A stretch of DNA of 64,000 nt. Source: Streptomyces sp. NBC_00448 (GTDB lineage: Bacteria; Actinomycetota; Actinomycetes; Streptomycetales; Streptomycetaceae). Positions 33,465 through 43,589 of this stretch are shown here, in pieces. Under the pieces are notes generated by a model that had not been told where the DNA came from, searched no databases, and saw only the letters and a list, made by a program, of their open reading frames with translations. The position numbers were made by a program, and so were the translations under genes. Positions within the stretch are counted from its first letter, which is position 1. Each line of letters opens with the position of its first letter. The stretch lies in assembly GCF_036014115.1 (NCBI RefSeq), contig NZ_CP107913.1:2297001-2361000 (forward strand), read 5' to 3'.

Positions 33465-36347
33465 GTGCCCGCACTGCGGCCGTACGCCCTGCGGTGCGAC
33501 CACCGCACCACCCCCCTCGGCATCGACGAACCCGCCCCGCTGCTGTCGTGGCGGCTGGCGTCGGACCTGCGGGGCGACGCGCCCGTCGGCTACCGGGTCC
33601 GCGTCGCCGAACGGCCCGAAGCACTGGCCGAGGGTGGTCAACTCCTATGGGACAGCGGCCGGGTGGAGGACCCCTCGGCGATCGCCGCCGGCTACGCGGG
33701 ACCCGCCCTGCGCCCGAGGACCCGCTACCACTGGCGGGTCGAGGTGTGGTCGGGGGCGGCCTCGGCCGGCGAGGAACCCGCCGGCGCGGTCTCCTGGTTC
33801 GAGACCGGGATGACGGTGCCGTCGCGAGCGGCGGACCGCAGCCGCCCCGGCGAACCTGCGTGGCGGGCTTCGTGGATCACCCACGACCCGAACCCGATCG
33901 CCGTGATGGACGCCCCGACCGAGGGCGAACTCGCCCTGGACGACCACGGTCTGGCCCCCTGCCCGCTGCTGCGGCGGGCCTTCCCGGGCGCGGCGCACCC
34001 CGCGGACGCCCCCGCCGCGTCCCCCTTGGTCCGCGCCAGGCTCTACGTCAGCGCGCGCGGCCTGTACGAGGTACGCCTCAACGGCACCCGCGTCGGCGAC
34101 GCCGAACTCGCCCCGGGCTGGACCGACTACACCCGCCGCGTGCAGTACCAGACTTACGACGTCACGGAGTTGGTCGGCCCGGGCGAGAACGTGCTGGCCG
34201 CGACGCTCGCCGACGGCTGGTGGAGCGGCTTCGTCGGCTTCGAACCGCGCCGGGCGGGCGCGCACTACGGCACGTTCCCGCAGTTCCTCGCCGAACTGCA
34301 CCTCACCCACGCCGACGGCAGCGTCCGCACCGTCGTCACCGACGACACCTGGGTCACCCGCACCGGGGCGATCCGGTACGCCGATCTGCTGATGGGCGAG
34401 TGCCACGACCTGCGACAGGCCGTCGACGGCTGGGAGTCGCCCGGATACGACGACGACGGCTGGTCGCCGGCCCTGGTCGTGGACGCCGACCACCGGCTGC
34501 TGGTGGCGTCCGTCGACGAACCCGTGCGGGCGATGGCCGAGATCCGGCCGCTGTCCGTCACCCGCGTCTCCCCCGGCACGCACCTCGTCGACTTCGGCCA
34601 GAACCTCGCCGGGCGGATACGCCTCCGGGTCGACGACCTCGCCGCCGGCGCCCGGGTGGTCGTCCGGCACGCCGAGGTGCTGGACGACAAGCAGCGCCTG
34701 TACACCGCCAACCTGCGCACGGCCGCGGCCACGGACGTCCTGATCGGCGACGGGCGCCGCCACCGTACGTTCGAGCCGCGGTTCACCTACCACGGCTTCC
34801 GCTACGCGGAGATCAGCGGCATACCGGATCTGCGTGCGGACGCCGTGCTGGCCGTCGCCCTGCACAGCGACACCGCGTGGACGGGCTCCTTCGACTGCTC
34901 GGACCCGGACATCCGCCGGCTGCACGCCTGCGTGGAGTGGGGCCAGCGCTCCAACTTCGTGAGCGTGCCCACCGATTGCCCGCAGCGTGACGAGCGGCTC
35001 GGCTGGCTGGCCGACGCACAGGTCTTCCTCCCCACAGCGGCGCTCAACGCGGACGTGGCGGCCTTCTTCACCAAGTGGCTGCGCGACATCGATGACGCGC
35101 GGACGCCCGACGGCGGCTTCACCAACGTCGCGCCGCGGCTGGCCGGCGTCGCCGACGAGGGGGCGCCCGGCTGGGCCGACGCGGGCGTGGTCGTGCCGTG
35201 GCACCTGTACCGCACCTACGGCGACCCGCGGTTCCTCTCCCGCGCGCTGGACGGGATGCGCGCCTGGGTCGCCCTGATCCACCGGCACAACCCCGACCTG
35301 ATCTGGCGGCACCGGGTGGGCCCGCACTTCTCGGACTGGCTCGCCCCCGGCGTCCCCACCCCGCGTGGGGTCGTCGCCACCGCGTACTTCGCGCACAGCA
35401 CCCGGCTCACCGCACTGGCCGCCGAGGCCCTGGGCCACCACGACGTGGCGCAGGAGCACCACCGGCTGGCGGCCGGCATCAGAGCGGCGTTCGTGGCACG
35501 TTTCGTCACCGCCGGGGACGCCGAAGGCGCTGCACCAGCCGGGCGAGCCGAGACCGCCGAGGACTCCCCGCGCCCCGCCGGGCAGGTGCGGCTGGCGGGC
35601 GACACTCAGACCGGCTACCTGGTCGCGCTCGCCTTCGGCCTGCTGCCCGAGCACCTGGCGGACGGCGCGGCCCGCCGGCTCGCCGAACTCGTCGAGGCGG
35701 CCGGGCCCGCCCTGCAGACCGGCTTCGTCGGGGTGGCGCTCGCCGCCCCCGTACTCGACGCGTACGGGCGCGCGGATCTGGCCCATGCGCTGCTGCGCCG
35801 CACGGAAGTGCCGTCGTGGCTCTTCCCGTTGCGGCACGGCGCCACCACCATCTGGGAGCGCTGGGACGGCTGGACGCCCGAAGGCGGCTTCCGGGCCCCG
35901 GCGATGAACTCCTTCAACCACTACGCGCTCGGCTCCATCGGCGAATGGCTCTACCGGGGCGTCGCCGGTGTGGACCAGAACGCGGACTCCGTCGCCTACC
36001 GGCGGCTGCGCATCCGGCCCCGCCCCGGCGCGCTCGGCCACGCGAGCGCCCGCTACGAGTCGGCGCGGGGCACCGTCGCGGCCGCCTGGCGGCGCGAGGG
36101 CGAGCGCCTGACCCTGCGCGTGCAGGTGCCGCCCGGCGCCACCGCCGAGGTCTTCGTACCCACCACCGATCCGCGCTCGGTCCGCGAACTCGCCGCGGCG
36201 CCCGAGGACGGCGCCCACTCCACGCTGATCGACACCGGCCCCGGCCACGCCCGCTACCAAGTGGCCTCGGGTTCCTACCACTTCACCGCGGCATTCTCTC
36301 CGGCGGCGCCCACGTCCGCCGGTCCCCAGGAGGAGGACACACCATGA
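33465..36347 (+). CDS. alpha-L-rhamnosidase, GH78 family, cytoplasmic
   Basis: 960 aa inverting glycosidase releasing terminal L-rhamnose from plant glycosides or rhamnogalacturonan pieces. Usual GH78 order: N-terminal beta domains (about 10-330; PLLSWRLASD, YRVRVAERPEAL, RLYVSARGLYEVRLNG), a Bac_rhamnosid region, then the (alpha/alpha)6 barrel. The general-acid motif VPTDCPQRDERLGWLADAQ is near residue 507, and a C-terminal beta domain (about 850-940) follows. No signal peptide, so it acts inside the cell on imported oligosaccharides. Two GTGs compete: 33465 has AGGAGG at better spacing than 33459. Stop overlaps the binding-protein gene (ATGA), first gene of a five-gene operon. Confidence 0.92.
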   Translation: MPALRPYALRCDHRTTPLGIDEPAPLLSWRLASDLRGDAPVGYRVRVAERPEALAEGGQLLWDSGRVEDPSAIAAGYAGPALRPRTRYHWRVEVWSGAASAGEEPAGAVSWFETGMTVPSRAADRSRPGEPAWRASWITHDPNPIAVMDAPTEGELALDDHGLAPCPLLRRAFPGAAHPADAPAASPLVRARLYVSARGLYEVRLNGTRVGDAELAPGWTDYTRRVQYQTYDVTELVGPGENVLAATLADGWWSGFVGFEPRRAGAHYGTFPQFLAELHLTHADGSVRTVVTDDTWVTRTGAIRYADLLMGECHDLRQAVDGWESPGYDDDGWSPALVVDADHRLLVASVDEPVRAMAEIRPLSVTRVSPGTHLVDFGQNLAGRIRLRVDDLAAGARVVVRHAEVLDDKQRLYTANLRTAAATDVLIGDGRRHRTFEPRFTYHGFRYAEISGIPDLRADAVLAVALHSDTAWTGSFDCSDPDIRRLHACVEWGQRSNFVSVPTDCPQRDERLGWLADAQVFLPTAALNADVAAFFTKWLRDIDDARTPDGGFTNVAPRLAGVADEGAPGWADAGVVVPWHLYRTYGDPRFLSRALDGMRAWVALIHRHNPDLIWRHRVGPHFSDWLAPGVPTPRGVVATAYFAHSTRLTALAAEALGHHDVAQEHHRLAAGIRAAFVARFVTAGDAEGAAPAGRAETAEDSPRPAGQVRLAGDTQTGYLVALAFGLLPEHLADGAARRLAELVEAAGPALQTGFVGVALAAPVLDAYGRADLAHALLRRTEVPSWLFPLRHGATTIWERWDGWTPEGGFRAPAMNSFNHYALGSIGEWLYRGVAGVDQNADSVAYRRLRIRPRPGALGHASARYESARGTVAAAWRREGERLTLRVQVPPGATAEVFVPTTDPRSVRELAAAPEDGAHSTLIDTGPGHARYQVASGSYHFTAAFSPAAPTSAGPQEEDTP

Positions 36348-37651
36348 GCACGGGTTCCCGCAGTCAGCCCGACCGGGGCACGGTGAGCCGCCGAGGACTG
36401 CTCCGCGTCGGCGGTGGGGTCGCGGCCGCGGCCGCGCTCCCTTCGGTCCTCACGGCGTGCTCGGGTTCGGGCGGCTCCGGCGGCAAGATACGGGTGGTCG
36501 GTGTCGCCGACGAGCAGAAGCCGATCACGGACCTGATCGCCGCCTACCGCAAGAGCCACACCGGCGTCTCGTTCAGCACCTCCTTCGCGCCCACCGACCA
36601 GGTGCAGACGGTGGTCCGCACCCAGCTCGCCGGCGGCAACGCCCCCGACGTGCACGTGCTCTACCCCGGCAGCGGCAGCGCGATGTCCATGGTCGAGCTG
36701 GCGAAGGCCGACCTGCTGACCGACCTCGACGACCAGGCGTGGACCAGGACCATCCCGAAGAGCTTCGACGCCGCCTACCGCCACGACGGCAAGACCTATC
36801 TGTACTCGGCGGGCAGCAGCGTCATCGGCGCCATCTACAACAAGAAGGTGTTCGCCGACGCCGGGGTGACCCCGCCCAAGACCTGGGCCGAACTGCTCGA
36901 CGTGTGCGGCACGTTGAAGTCCAAGGGCGTCGTGCCGCTGGCGCTCGGCGCGCAGACGCCCTGGGTCACCCAGCTGATCACCTACGCGCTGGTCCCCAAC
37001 GCCGTCTACGCCAAGGACCCCACCTTCGACGACCAGATGGCGTCGGGGAAGGCGACGTTCGTCGGCTCGGGCTGGGCCGACGCGATGGGCAAGTACCAGG
37101 ACCTGCAGAAGCGGGGCTTCTTCAACGACCACCCCGACGGCACCACGTTCGAGCAGCAGACCTCGATGGTCGCCACCGGCAAGGCGGCCATGGCCGTGCA
37201 GGTGTCCTCGGTGCTGTCCAACTTCCGGCAGGCCGCCAAGTCCCCCGACGACCTGGGCATGTTCCCCTTCCCCGGCGGGGACGACGCGGCGAACCTGTGG
37301 ATACCGGCGGGCATCGTGGTAGGGCTGGGGGTGTCGGCGCGGGCGAAGAACGCGGCCAAGGGCAAGGCGTTCATCGAGTTCCTCGGCAAGCAGGAGAACA
37401 TCAACGCCTGGGCGGCGGACGTCTCCGCCATCCCCTTCTCCCGCGACTCCAGCACCAAGATCGATCCGGTGCTGTCGGAGTTCCTGCCGATCATCGACGC
37501 CGACCACGCCGTGCCGTTCATGGACCAGCGCTGGCCCAACGCCGAAGTGCAGCCGGCCCACTTCGCCGCCGTGCAGGACCTGCTCGCCGGCAAGACCGAC
37601 GTCAAGGGCGCCCTGGCACAGATGGACAAGGCCTACGGGAAGAAGTCGTGA
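36344..37651 (+). CDS. ABC sugar transporter, extracellular solute-binding lipoprotein
   Basis: 435 aa cluster-1 (CUT1) type binding protein. N-terminal RR motif (VSRRGLLRVGGG) and hydrophobic stretch end at lipobox LTAC, giving Cys near residue 40 as the lipidated residue. Tat or Sec export is possible; the twin-arginine favours Tat. The body has the usual features of the family (APDVHVLYPGSGSAMSM, GAIYNKKVFADAGVTPPKTWAELL, LGMFPFPGGDDAANLW). It captures a saccharide and delivers it to the permeases encoded next. Rhamno-oligosaccharides are the likely ligand because the operon carries two rhamnosidases. GTGA overlap with the next gene. Confidence 0.93.
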   Translation: MSTGSRSQPDRGTVSRRGLLRVGGGVAAAAALPSVLTACSGSGGSGGKIRVVGVADEQKPITDLIAAYRKSHTGVSFSTSFAPTDQVQTVVRTQLAGGNAPDVHVLYPGSGSAMSMVELAKADLLTDLDDQAWTRTIPKSFDAAYRHDGKTYLYSAGSSVIGAIYNKKVFADAGVTPPKTWAELLDVCGTLKSKGVVPLALGAQTPWVTQLITYALVPNAVYAKDPTFDDQMASGKATFVGSGWADAMGKYQDLQKRGFFNDHPDGTTFEQQTSMVATGKAAMAVQVSSVLSNFRQAAKSPDDLGMFPFPGGDDAANLWIPAGIVVGLGVSARAKNAAKGKAFIEFLGKQENINAWAADVSAIPFSRDSSTKIDPVLSEFLPIIDADHAVPFMDQRWPNAEVQPAHFAAVQDLLAGKTDVKGALAQMDKAYGKKS

Positions 37652-38559
37652 AGGCACCGCGCGTCGCACTGCCCCGGCCCGGCCGCCGCGACCCGACCGT
37701 ACCGCCGTGGATCTTCGTCGTGCCCGCGCTGGCCGTGTACGCGCTCGTGGTGCTCTACCCGAGCATCGCCGGCGTGGTCTACGCGTTCACCGACTGGTCC
37801 GGCATCGGGTCGTTCTCGTTCGTCGGCCTCGCCAACTTCCACACCCTGCTCGGCGACGACCGCGCCCTGCAGTCCATCACCAACACGCTGCTGCTCACCG
37901 TCGCGATCGTCGTCGTGCAGAACCTCATCGGGCTGCTGCTGGCGCTCGGCGTGAACGCCAACATCAGGTCCAGGACGCTGCTGCGGGTGGTCTTCTTCGC
38001 GCCCGCCGTGGTCAGCCCGGTGATGGTGGCGTTCCTGTGGAAGTACGTCTACAACCCCGACAACGGCGCGGGCCTCAACGGCATCCTCGGCGCGGTCGGC
38101 CTCGGCAGCCTGCGCCAGGACTGGCTGGGCAACCCGTCGATCACGCTGTGGTCGGTGGCCGCGATGGTGGTGTGGCAGTACGCCGGGTACTCGATGGTGA
38201 TCTTCCTGGCCGGGCTCCAGGACGTGCCGGCCGAGCTCCTGGAGGCGGCGCGGATCGACGGCGCGGGCAGCTGGCAGCGGTTCCGCTACGTCACCTGGCC
38301 GCTGCTGGCGCCCGCGCTGACCGTCAACCTGATGCTGTCGACCATCGGCGGCCTGAAGCTCTTCGACCAGGTGTACGCCGCGACCAACGGCGGACCCGGC
38401 ACGTCGAGCGAGACGCTGTCCACGGTGCTCTACAAGGAAGCCTTCGTGTACGGGAAGTTCGGCTACAGCACGGCAGTGGCGCTGGTCCTCGCGCTGTTCG
38501 TGGCCGCCGTCTCGCTGGTCCAACTCCGCTATCTGCGCGCCCGGGAGGTCACCGCGTGA
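37648..38559 (+). CDS. ABC sugar transporter permease, MalF type
   Basis: 303 aa, six transmembrane helices. The EAA loop reads ELLEAARIDGAGSWQRFRYVTWPLL, which docks the ATPase. WIFVVPALAVYALVVLYPSIAGVVYAFTDW is the typical first helix of the MalF-like partner. Starts at GTG overlapping the upstream stop (GTGA) and ends with another GTGA overlap, so translation is coupled through the operon. No ATP-binding gene is in the operon; in streptomycetes CUT1 systems usually share the ATPase MsiK. Confidence 0.94.
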   Translation: MKAPRVALPRPGRRDPTVPPWIFVVPALAVYALVVLYPSIAGVVYAFTDWSGIGSFSFVGLANFHTLLGDDRALQSITNTLLLTVAIVVVQNLIGLLLALGVNANIRSRTLLRVVFFAPAVVSPVMVAFLWKYVYNPDNGAGLNGILGAVGLGSLRQDWLGNPSITLWSVAAMVVWQYAGYSMVIFLAGLQDVPAELLEAARIDGAGSWQRFRYVTWPLLAPALTVNLMLSTIGGLKLFDQVYAATNGGPGTSSETLSTVLYKEAFVYGKFGYSTAVALVLALFVAAVSLVQLRYLRAREVTA

Positions 38560-39443
38560 GTACCGTCACGGCCGGCGGGGTCAGCACCGGGGCCGAGCGC
38601 CCCGCCACCGCGCGCCGCAAACGGCGTCCCGGCTACGGGCGTTACCTCCTGGAACTGGTGATGATCGCGACCGCGGTCGTCTTCCTGTTCCCGGTGTACG
38701 CCCTGCTCACGCTCGCCCTGAAGAGCCCGTCGCAGATCGCCGACTCGCCGCTGTCGCCGCCGACTTCGCCGACCTTCCACAACTTCGACAACGCCTGGTC
38801 GTCGGCGTCCCTCGGGTCCGCCCTGGTGAACAGCGCGATCATCACCGCCGTCAGCCTGCTGCTGCTCATCGTGATCGGATCGACCGGCGCGTACTACCTG
38901 GCGCGGTGCGCGAGCGGCCTCGGCTACGGGCTGTACGTCCTGTTCCTGCTGGGGATCATCCTCCCGTTCCAGCTCGGCATGATCCCGCTGTACAAGCTGG
39001 TCGACGACCTCGGCTGGCTCGGCACCTACCAGGGCATGATCCTCTTCTACACCGGCATCCAGATGCCGTTCACCGTCTTCCTCTACACCGGCTTCATCCG
39101 GGCGCTGCCGCGGGACTACGCGCAGGCCGCGCTGATCGACGGCTGCGACCACCGGCAGGCGTTCACCCGGATCGTCTTCCCGCTGCTGCGGCCGATCACC
39201 GGCACCGTGATCATCCTGAACGCGGTCTTCATCTGGAACGACTTCTTCACCCCGCTGCTGTACCTGGGCGGCTCCGGCAAGGAGACCGTGCCGGTGGCGA
39301 TCTTCTCGTTCGTGGGCCAGTACGTCTCCGACTACGGCCTGGTCTTCGCCGGTCTGGTGCTCGCCGCGCTGCCGATCCTCGTCATCTTCCTCTTCCTCCA
39401 GCGCTATGTGATCAAGGGGTTCGCAGGTGGTCTCAAGGGCTGA
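38556..39443 (+). CDS. ABC sugar transporter permease, MalG type
   Basis: 295 aa, six transmembrane helices after a 30-residue basic cytoplasmic tail. EAA loop reads DYAQAALIDGCDHRQAFTRIVFPLLRP. Forms the channel with the MalF-type partner. GTG start overlaps the previous stop; the following GH106-like gene starts 17 nt before its stop codon, so the four transport and hydrolase genes are translated as one chain. Confidence 0.94.
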   Translation: MSTVTAGGVSTGAERPATARRKRRPGYGRYLLELVMIATAVVFLFPVYALLTLALKSPSQIADSPLSPPTSPTFHNFDNAWSSASLGSALVNSAIITAVSLLLLIVIGSTGAYYLARCASGLGYGLYVLFLLGIILPFQLGMIPLYKLVDDLGWLGTYQGMILFYTGIQMPFTVFLYTGFIRALPRDYAQAALIDGCDHRQAFTRIVFPLLRPITGTVIILNAVFIWNDFFTPLLYLGGSGKETVPVAIFSFVGQYVSDYGLVFAGLVLAALPILVIFLFLQRYVIKGFAGGLKG

Positions 39444-42400
39444 CGCTCTCCCGGCGGACATCGCCGCGATCCTCGCCGAACCACCCAGAGCCTTCTCGCC
39501 CACCGCCATCTGGTGGTGGAGCGGGGAGCGGCTGGACCGGGCCCGGTTGCGGGCGCAGCTCCAACGCTTCGCCGAGGGCGGGGTGTTCAACCTGGTCATC
39601 CTCAACCTGGCGCCCTCGGGACCGCTGTTCGGGTCCGACGCCGACGACCCGGCGTTCATGACCGACGCCTGGTGGGCGCTGCTCGACGGCGTCTGCGCGG
39701 ACGCGGCCGCACTGGGCGTGTTCCTCTGGTTCTACGACCAGTTGGGCTTCTCCGGCGCCGATCTGCAGGCGCGCCTCGTCGACGAGCAGCCGCGCTACGC
39801 CGGGCGCGCGCTGGCGCGGGTACGCGCGGTCGTCGACAGCGAGGGCGAGCTGGGCTGCCCGCCGCAAGGGCAGCCGGTCGGCGGCCACGCGGAACCGCTG
39901 GACGAGGCAGGCGAGGTGACCGGCCCCGCCGTCCCGCTCGCCGTCGACGGCCGGACGATCCGGCCGCCGGGACCCGGCCGCTGGCGGCTGACACTCCACC
40001 ACCATGTGGCGCGCGGCTTCGACTACCTCGGCACCGAGGCGTGCGCCGCGCTGCTCGACCGGGTGCACGGCGCCTTCGAGCGGCGGCTGGGCGACCGGCT
40101 CGGCACCGTGGTCGTCGGCTCGTTCCAGGACGAACTGCCGTCCCTGCCCACCTGGTCGGCCGGATTCGCCGCGGACTTCCGGCGCCGGCGCGGCTACGAC
40201 CTCGTACCGCACCTGGACGCGCTGTACGCGGACAGCGCGCGCCCGGACGCCGGTCGGATACGGCGCGACTACCAGCTGACCCGGGCGGAGGCGGCCGAGG
40301 AGGCGTTCTTCCGGCCGCTCGCCGGCTGGCACGAGCGGCACGGGCTGCTCGTCGGCTGCGACCAGCAGGACCCCGCCCGCGCCGGACACCCGGTCGGCGG
40401 GGTCGAGTTGTACGCCGACTACGCCAGGACCCACCGCTGGTTCTCCGCGCCGGGCTCCGACCACCACGGCGACGCCCGTATCCACTCCTCGCTCGCCCAC
40501 CTGTACGGGGGCCGGCGCACCTGGATCGAGGCGTTCCACTCCACCGGGTGGGGCGGCACGCTGGAGGAGACGTTCGACTGGCTGCTGCCGTGGCTGCGCG
40601 CCGGCGCGACCCTCTACAACCCGCACGCGGTGTACTACACGACCAAGGGCGGCTGGTGGGAGTGGGCGCCGCCGGGCACCGACTGGCGCCAGCCGTACTG
40701 GCGCCACCACCGGGTCTTCGCCGACGCGGTGACCCGGCTCTGCGCGATCCTGAGCCTGGGCCACCACCTGTGCGACGTCGCGGTGCTGCTGCCCACCACG
40801 ACCGCGCAGGCCGGCACCGCCCTGGACGGCGTCTCGGCCGCCGCGGCCCGCGCGCAGGAGACGTACCTCGAACTCGTCGGCGACATGACCTGGTTCCGCA
40901 CCAGGCCGGGGGTGCTCGACCTGCTCGGCCGCGACGCCGACGTCATCGACGACTCCTCCCTCGCGCGGGCGACGGTGCGCGGCGGCGAGCCGGACGGCAC
41001 CCGGCTGTGCGTCGCCGAGGAGCGGTACGCGACGCTCCTGCTGCCCGCTTGCACCGTCCTCGAAGCGGAAACGGCACGGAAGTTGGTGGAGTTCGCGGCG
41101 GCCGGCGGGCGGCTGGTCGCCGTGGGGGCGGTGCCCGAGGAGGTGGTCGGCGCGGGCGCCGATACCGCGCTCGACGCGCTGCGGGCGTGCTTCGCGGACG
41201 GCCGCGCGGTGTGCGTGCCCGCGGCCGACCTGCTGGCCGATCTGCCGCACGGGCCGGGTCCGGTCGTCGAGGCGACGGTCCCCGCGCTCGCCCGCCAAGT
41301 GGCGGAGACGGCCGTGGTGTTCCTGACGGCGGCCGCTCCGCGCGCGACCATGGCGGCCGTCGCCGCGCCCGACGCGCGCGGGGCCGCGCTGGGCTGGCTC
41401 GACGCGCGCTACGACTTCGACCCCGGCCGCTACGCGCGCACCGCGCGGGTCCGGGTCCGGCTCCCCGAACCGGCCGAACTCGCCCTGCTGGTCGACCCGT
41501 TCGGCGGTTCGCCCCGCACCCTGCCGGTCACGGCGGTCCCCGGCGAGCCGGGGTGCCACGAGGTCGAGGTGCCCTTCGACGCCGGGCCGGCCGCGGTGCT
41601 GGTCCTCCCCGCCGGTCGCGCACTCCGGCACCTGCCGCGGGAGTCGGCGCCTGCCGATGTCACCGCGCGGGGCGGCGAGGTGCTCGCGATCCCCGACGAC
41701 GCGGACTGGGACATGCGGCTCGTGCCGACGGCCGACAACACCTGGGGCGACTTCGACCGCCCCGCGGCCCGGCCGGTCGGCCCGGCCCGCACCGAACTGC
41801 GCACCTTCCGCCACCGGGTGGAAGGCCCCGGCGAGGACGGCGTACGCGACGGGTGGGCGGCGCCGGGGAGCGCCGCGGTGCCGGCCGAGCCGTCCGCGCA
41901 CGCCACGTTCGGGCCGCACGCCGTCCTGCGCGGCGCCGACGGGCAGACCGTCCGGACCCTGGAGTGGTCCGACTCCCGCGGCATCCACAAGGACCCGGTG
42001 CACCGCGAGGTGCTGGGCCCCAAGGGCCACGTGCCCGAGGAGTTCCTCCACATCGGCCCGACGCCCGCGGGGGCGACCCGGCGGGTGGCCGTCGACCTGC
42101 TGCTCGCCGATGCCTTCGACGGCCACCTCGCGATCGGCGCCGCCGCCGCGAAGTCGGTCCGGCTGGCAGGACGCCCCGTCGCCCTGGACGACGGCGGCCA
42201 TCTCGCCCTGGGCCGCGTGCGGTTGGAGCCCGGCCGGCAGCTCCTGGAGCTGGATCTGACCCCGGATCAGGACGCGGATCTGCGGGCGCACGTGGCGCTC
42301 GTACGGGACGCGGCACGGTACCGGCGACCCGAGTGGATCGCCGCGACTGCCGCCCCCGGCACGGCGGTCGAGGGCGCCACGGGTACGGGTGCGGGAGCGG

Positions 42401-43581
42401 GTGAGGGCGCGCGTGCGGGCGAGGACGGGGCGGGCTCCGGCACCGTACGGGTCGGCACGACGCTGTCGCTGTCCCGGCCGCCCGCGCGCGCCGTGGTGCA
42501 GGTCGCCGCGCGGGGCCGGTGCGTGCTGCGGGTCAACGGTCAAGTGGTGGGCCGGCAGGGCGGTTTCGACCCGTACGCCGAGCACGCCGTGCCGCGCGTG
42601 CGGCGCCATGACGTGGCCGCGGCCCTGCGGGCGGGCGACAACGAGATCGTGGTGGAGAGCGCGGGCGGCGACGAGCTCGCCGTCCTGGTGGACGCGGTCT
42701 GCCACGACGACGCCTCGGCCCTCTTCGCGACCGCGCACAGCGATGCCACGTGGTGGGCGGAACGCGACGGCGAGCGGGTGCCGTCGGTGGTACGCCGTGC
42801 GCCGGCGGGCGATCCTTCGGCCCTGCACCTGCGCCGCAGGCCCCACCCGCTGCCCGGTGCCGCCTGGCTGGACCCGGACGCCGACGACGGCAGCGTGGTA
42901 TCCGTCGGGTTCGCCGTGCCGGGCGGCCGGCCGTCGGTGGAGTGGCTGTGGTGCGAACTGCCTCCCGGCGCAACGCGGTTGACGGTGGAGGTGCACGGCG
43001 GCGCCACCGTGTTCGTGGACGGCGAGGAGCGCGGCAGCACCGCGGGCGGCGCCGGCCCGCACACCCTGACCGTCCATCTGGCCGGCGGCGAGGCCCCCAC
43101 GGGCGTACGCTGCGCCGCTCTGCGGCTGGAGCCGGACCCGGGCCACGAAGGCGGGGCCGCCCTCGCCGGGCCGCTGCGCTGCGAGGTCGGCCTCGGCCGG
43201 ATCAGGGTCGGCGACTGGGAGTCCCGCGGCCTCGCCGAGTACAGCGGCGGCGTCCGCTACCGCCGCACCGTGCACCTACCGCCCCACGCCGCGGGCGGCC
43301 CGGTCACCCTCGACCTCGGCCGCGTGCGCGGCACCGCGGAGGTGTCCGTCGACGGCGTCCCCGCCGGCGTACGGATCTGCTCCCCTTACGTCTTCGACCT
43401 GCCCCCAATGACGGCGGCCCCGGGCCCCCACACCCTGGAGGTCACCGTGTTCGGCACCCTCGCCCCCCACCTCGACGCCGCAGGACCCACCCACTTCGTC
43501 TTCCCCGGCCAACGCGTCTCCGGCCTCCTGGGCCCCGTCCGCCTCCTCACCGGGCCTCGGGGGGTCGGTCCGATCAGGTGA
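39427..43581 (+). CDS. GH106-like alpha-L-rhamnosidase, cytoplasmic
   Basis: 1,384 aa. N-terminal TIM-barrel region typical of the GH106/BT0986-like group: AIWWWSGERLDRARLRAQLQ, FLWFYDQLGFSGADL, SFQDELPSLPTWSAGF, and HSTGWGGTLEETFDW, supplying candidate catalytic Glu residues. A beta-rich middle follows, and two galactose-binding-like segments at the C-terminus (about 1090-1380; LTVEVHGGATVFVDG, GVRYRRTVHLPPHA). No signal peptide. The GTG start has AAGGGG 6-7 nt before it and lies inside the end of the permease gene. Expected to cleave rhamnose linkages that the GH78 partner cannot. Assignment to GH106 rests on motif memory and should be checked. Confidence 0.72.
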   Translation: MVSRADALPADIAAILAEPPRAFSPTAIWWWSGERLDRARLRAQLQRFAEGGVFNLVILNLAPSGPLFGSDADDPAFMTDAWWALLDGVCADAAALGVFLWFYDQLGFSGADLQARLVDEQPRYAGRALARVRAVVDSEGELGCPPQGQPVGGHAEPLDEAGEVTGPAVPLAVDGRTIRPPGPGRWRLTLHHHVARGFDYLGTEACAALLDRVHGAFERRLGDRLGTVVVGSFQDELPSLPTWSAGFAADFRRRRGYDLVPHLDALYADSARPDAGRIRRDYQLTRAEAAEEAFFRPLAGWHERHGLLVGCDQQDPARAGHPVGGVELYADYARTHRWFSAPGSDHHGDARIHSSLAHLYGGRRTWIEAFHSTGWGGTLEETFDWLLPWLRAGATLYNPHAVYYTTKGGWWEWAPPGTDWRQPYWRHHRVFADAVTRLCAILSLGHHLCDVAVLLPTTTAQAGTALDGVSAAAARAQETYLELVGDMTWFRTRPGVLDLLGRDADVIDDSSLARATVRGGEPDGTRLCVAEERYATLLLPACTVLEAETARKLVEFAAAGGRLVAVGAVPEEVVGAGADTALDALRACFADGRAVCVPAADLLADLPHGPGPVVEATVPALARQVAETAVVFLTAAAPRATMAAVAAPDARGAALGWLDARYDFDPGRYARTARVRVRLPEPAELALLVDPFGGSPRTLPVTAVPGEPGCHEVEVPFDAGPAAVLVLPAGRALRHLPRESAPADVTARGGEVLAIPDDADWDMRLVPTADNTWGDFDRPAARPVGPARTELRTFRHRVEGPGEDGVRDGWAAPGSAAVPAEPSAHATFGPHAVLRGADGQTVRTLEWSDSRGIHKDPVHREVLGPKGHVPEEFLHIGPTPAGATRRVAVDLLLADAFDGHLAIGAAAAKSVRLAGRPVALDDGGHLALGRVRLEPGRQLLELDLTPDQDADLRAHVALVRDAARYRRPEWIAATAAPGTAVEGATGTGAGAGEGARAGEDGAGSGTVRVGTTLSLSRPPARAVVQVAARGRCVLRVNGQVVGRQGGFDPYAEHAVPRVRRHDVAAALRAGDNEIVVESAGGDELAVLVDAVCHDDASALFATAHSDATWWAERDGERVPSVVRRAPAGDPSALHLRRRPHPLPGAAWLDPDADDGSVVSVGFAVPGGRPSVEWLWCELPPGATRLTVEVHGGATVFVDGEERGSTAGGAGPHTLTVHLAGGEAPTGVRCAALRLEPDPGHEGGAALAGPLRCEVGLGRIRVGDWESRGLAEYSGGVRYRRTVHLPPHAAGGPVTLDLGRVRGTAEVSVDGVPAGVRICSPYVFDLPPMTAAPGPHTLEVTVFGTLAPHLDAAGPTHFVFPGQRVSGLLGPVRLLTGPRGVGPIR

Positions 43582-43589
43582 GTCACCAA

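Noticed and set aside
39433-43275. 1,280-codon minus-strand frame
   Set aside because: Antisense of the GH106-like gene; composition typical of a third-position GC shadow.
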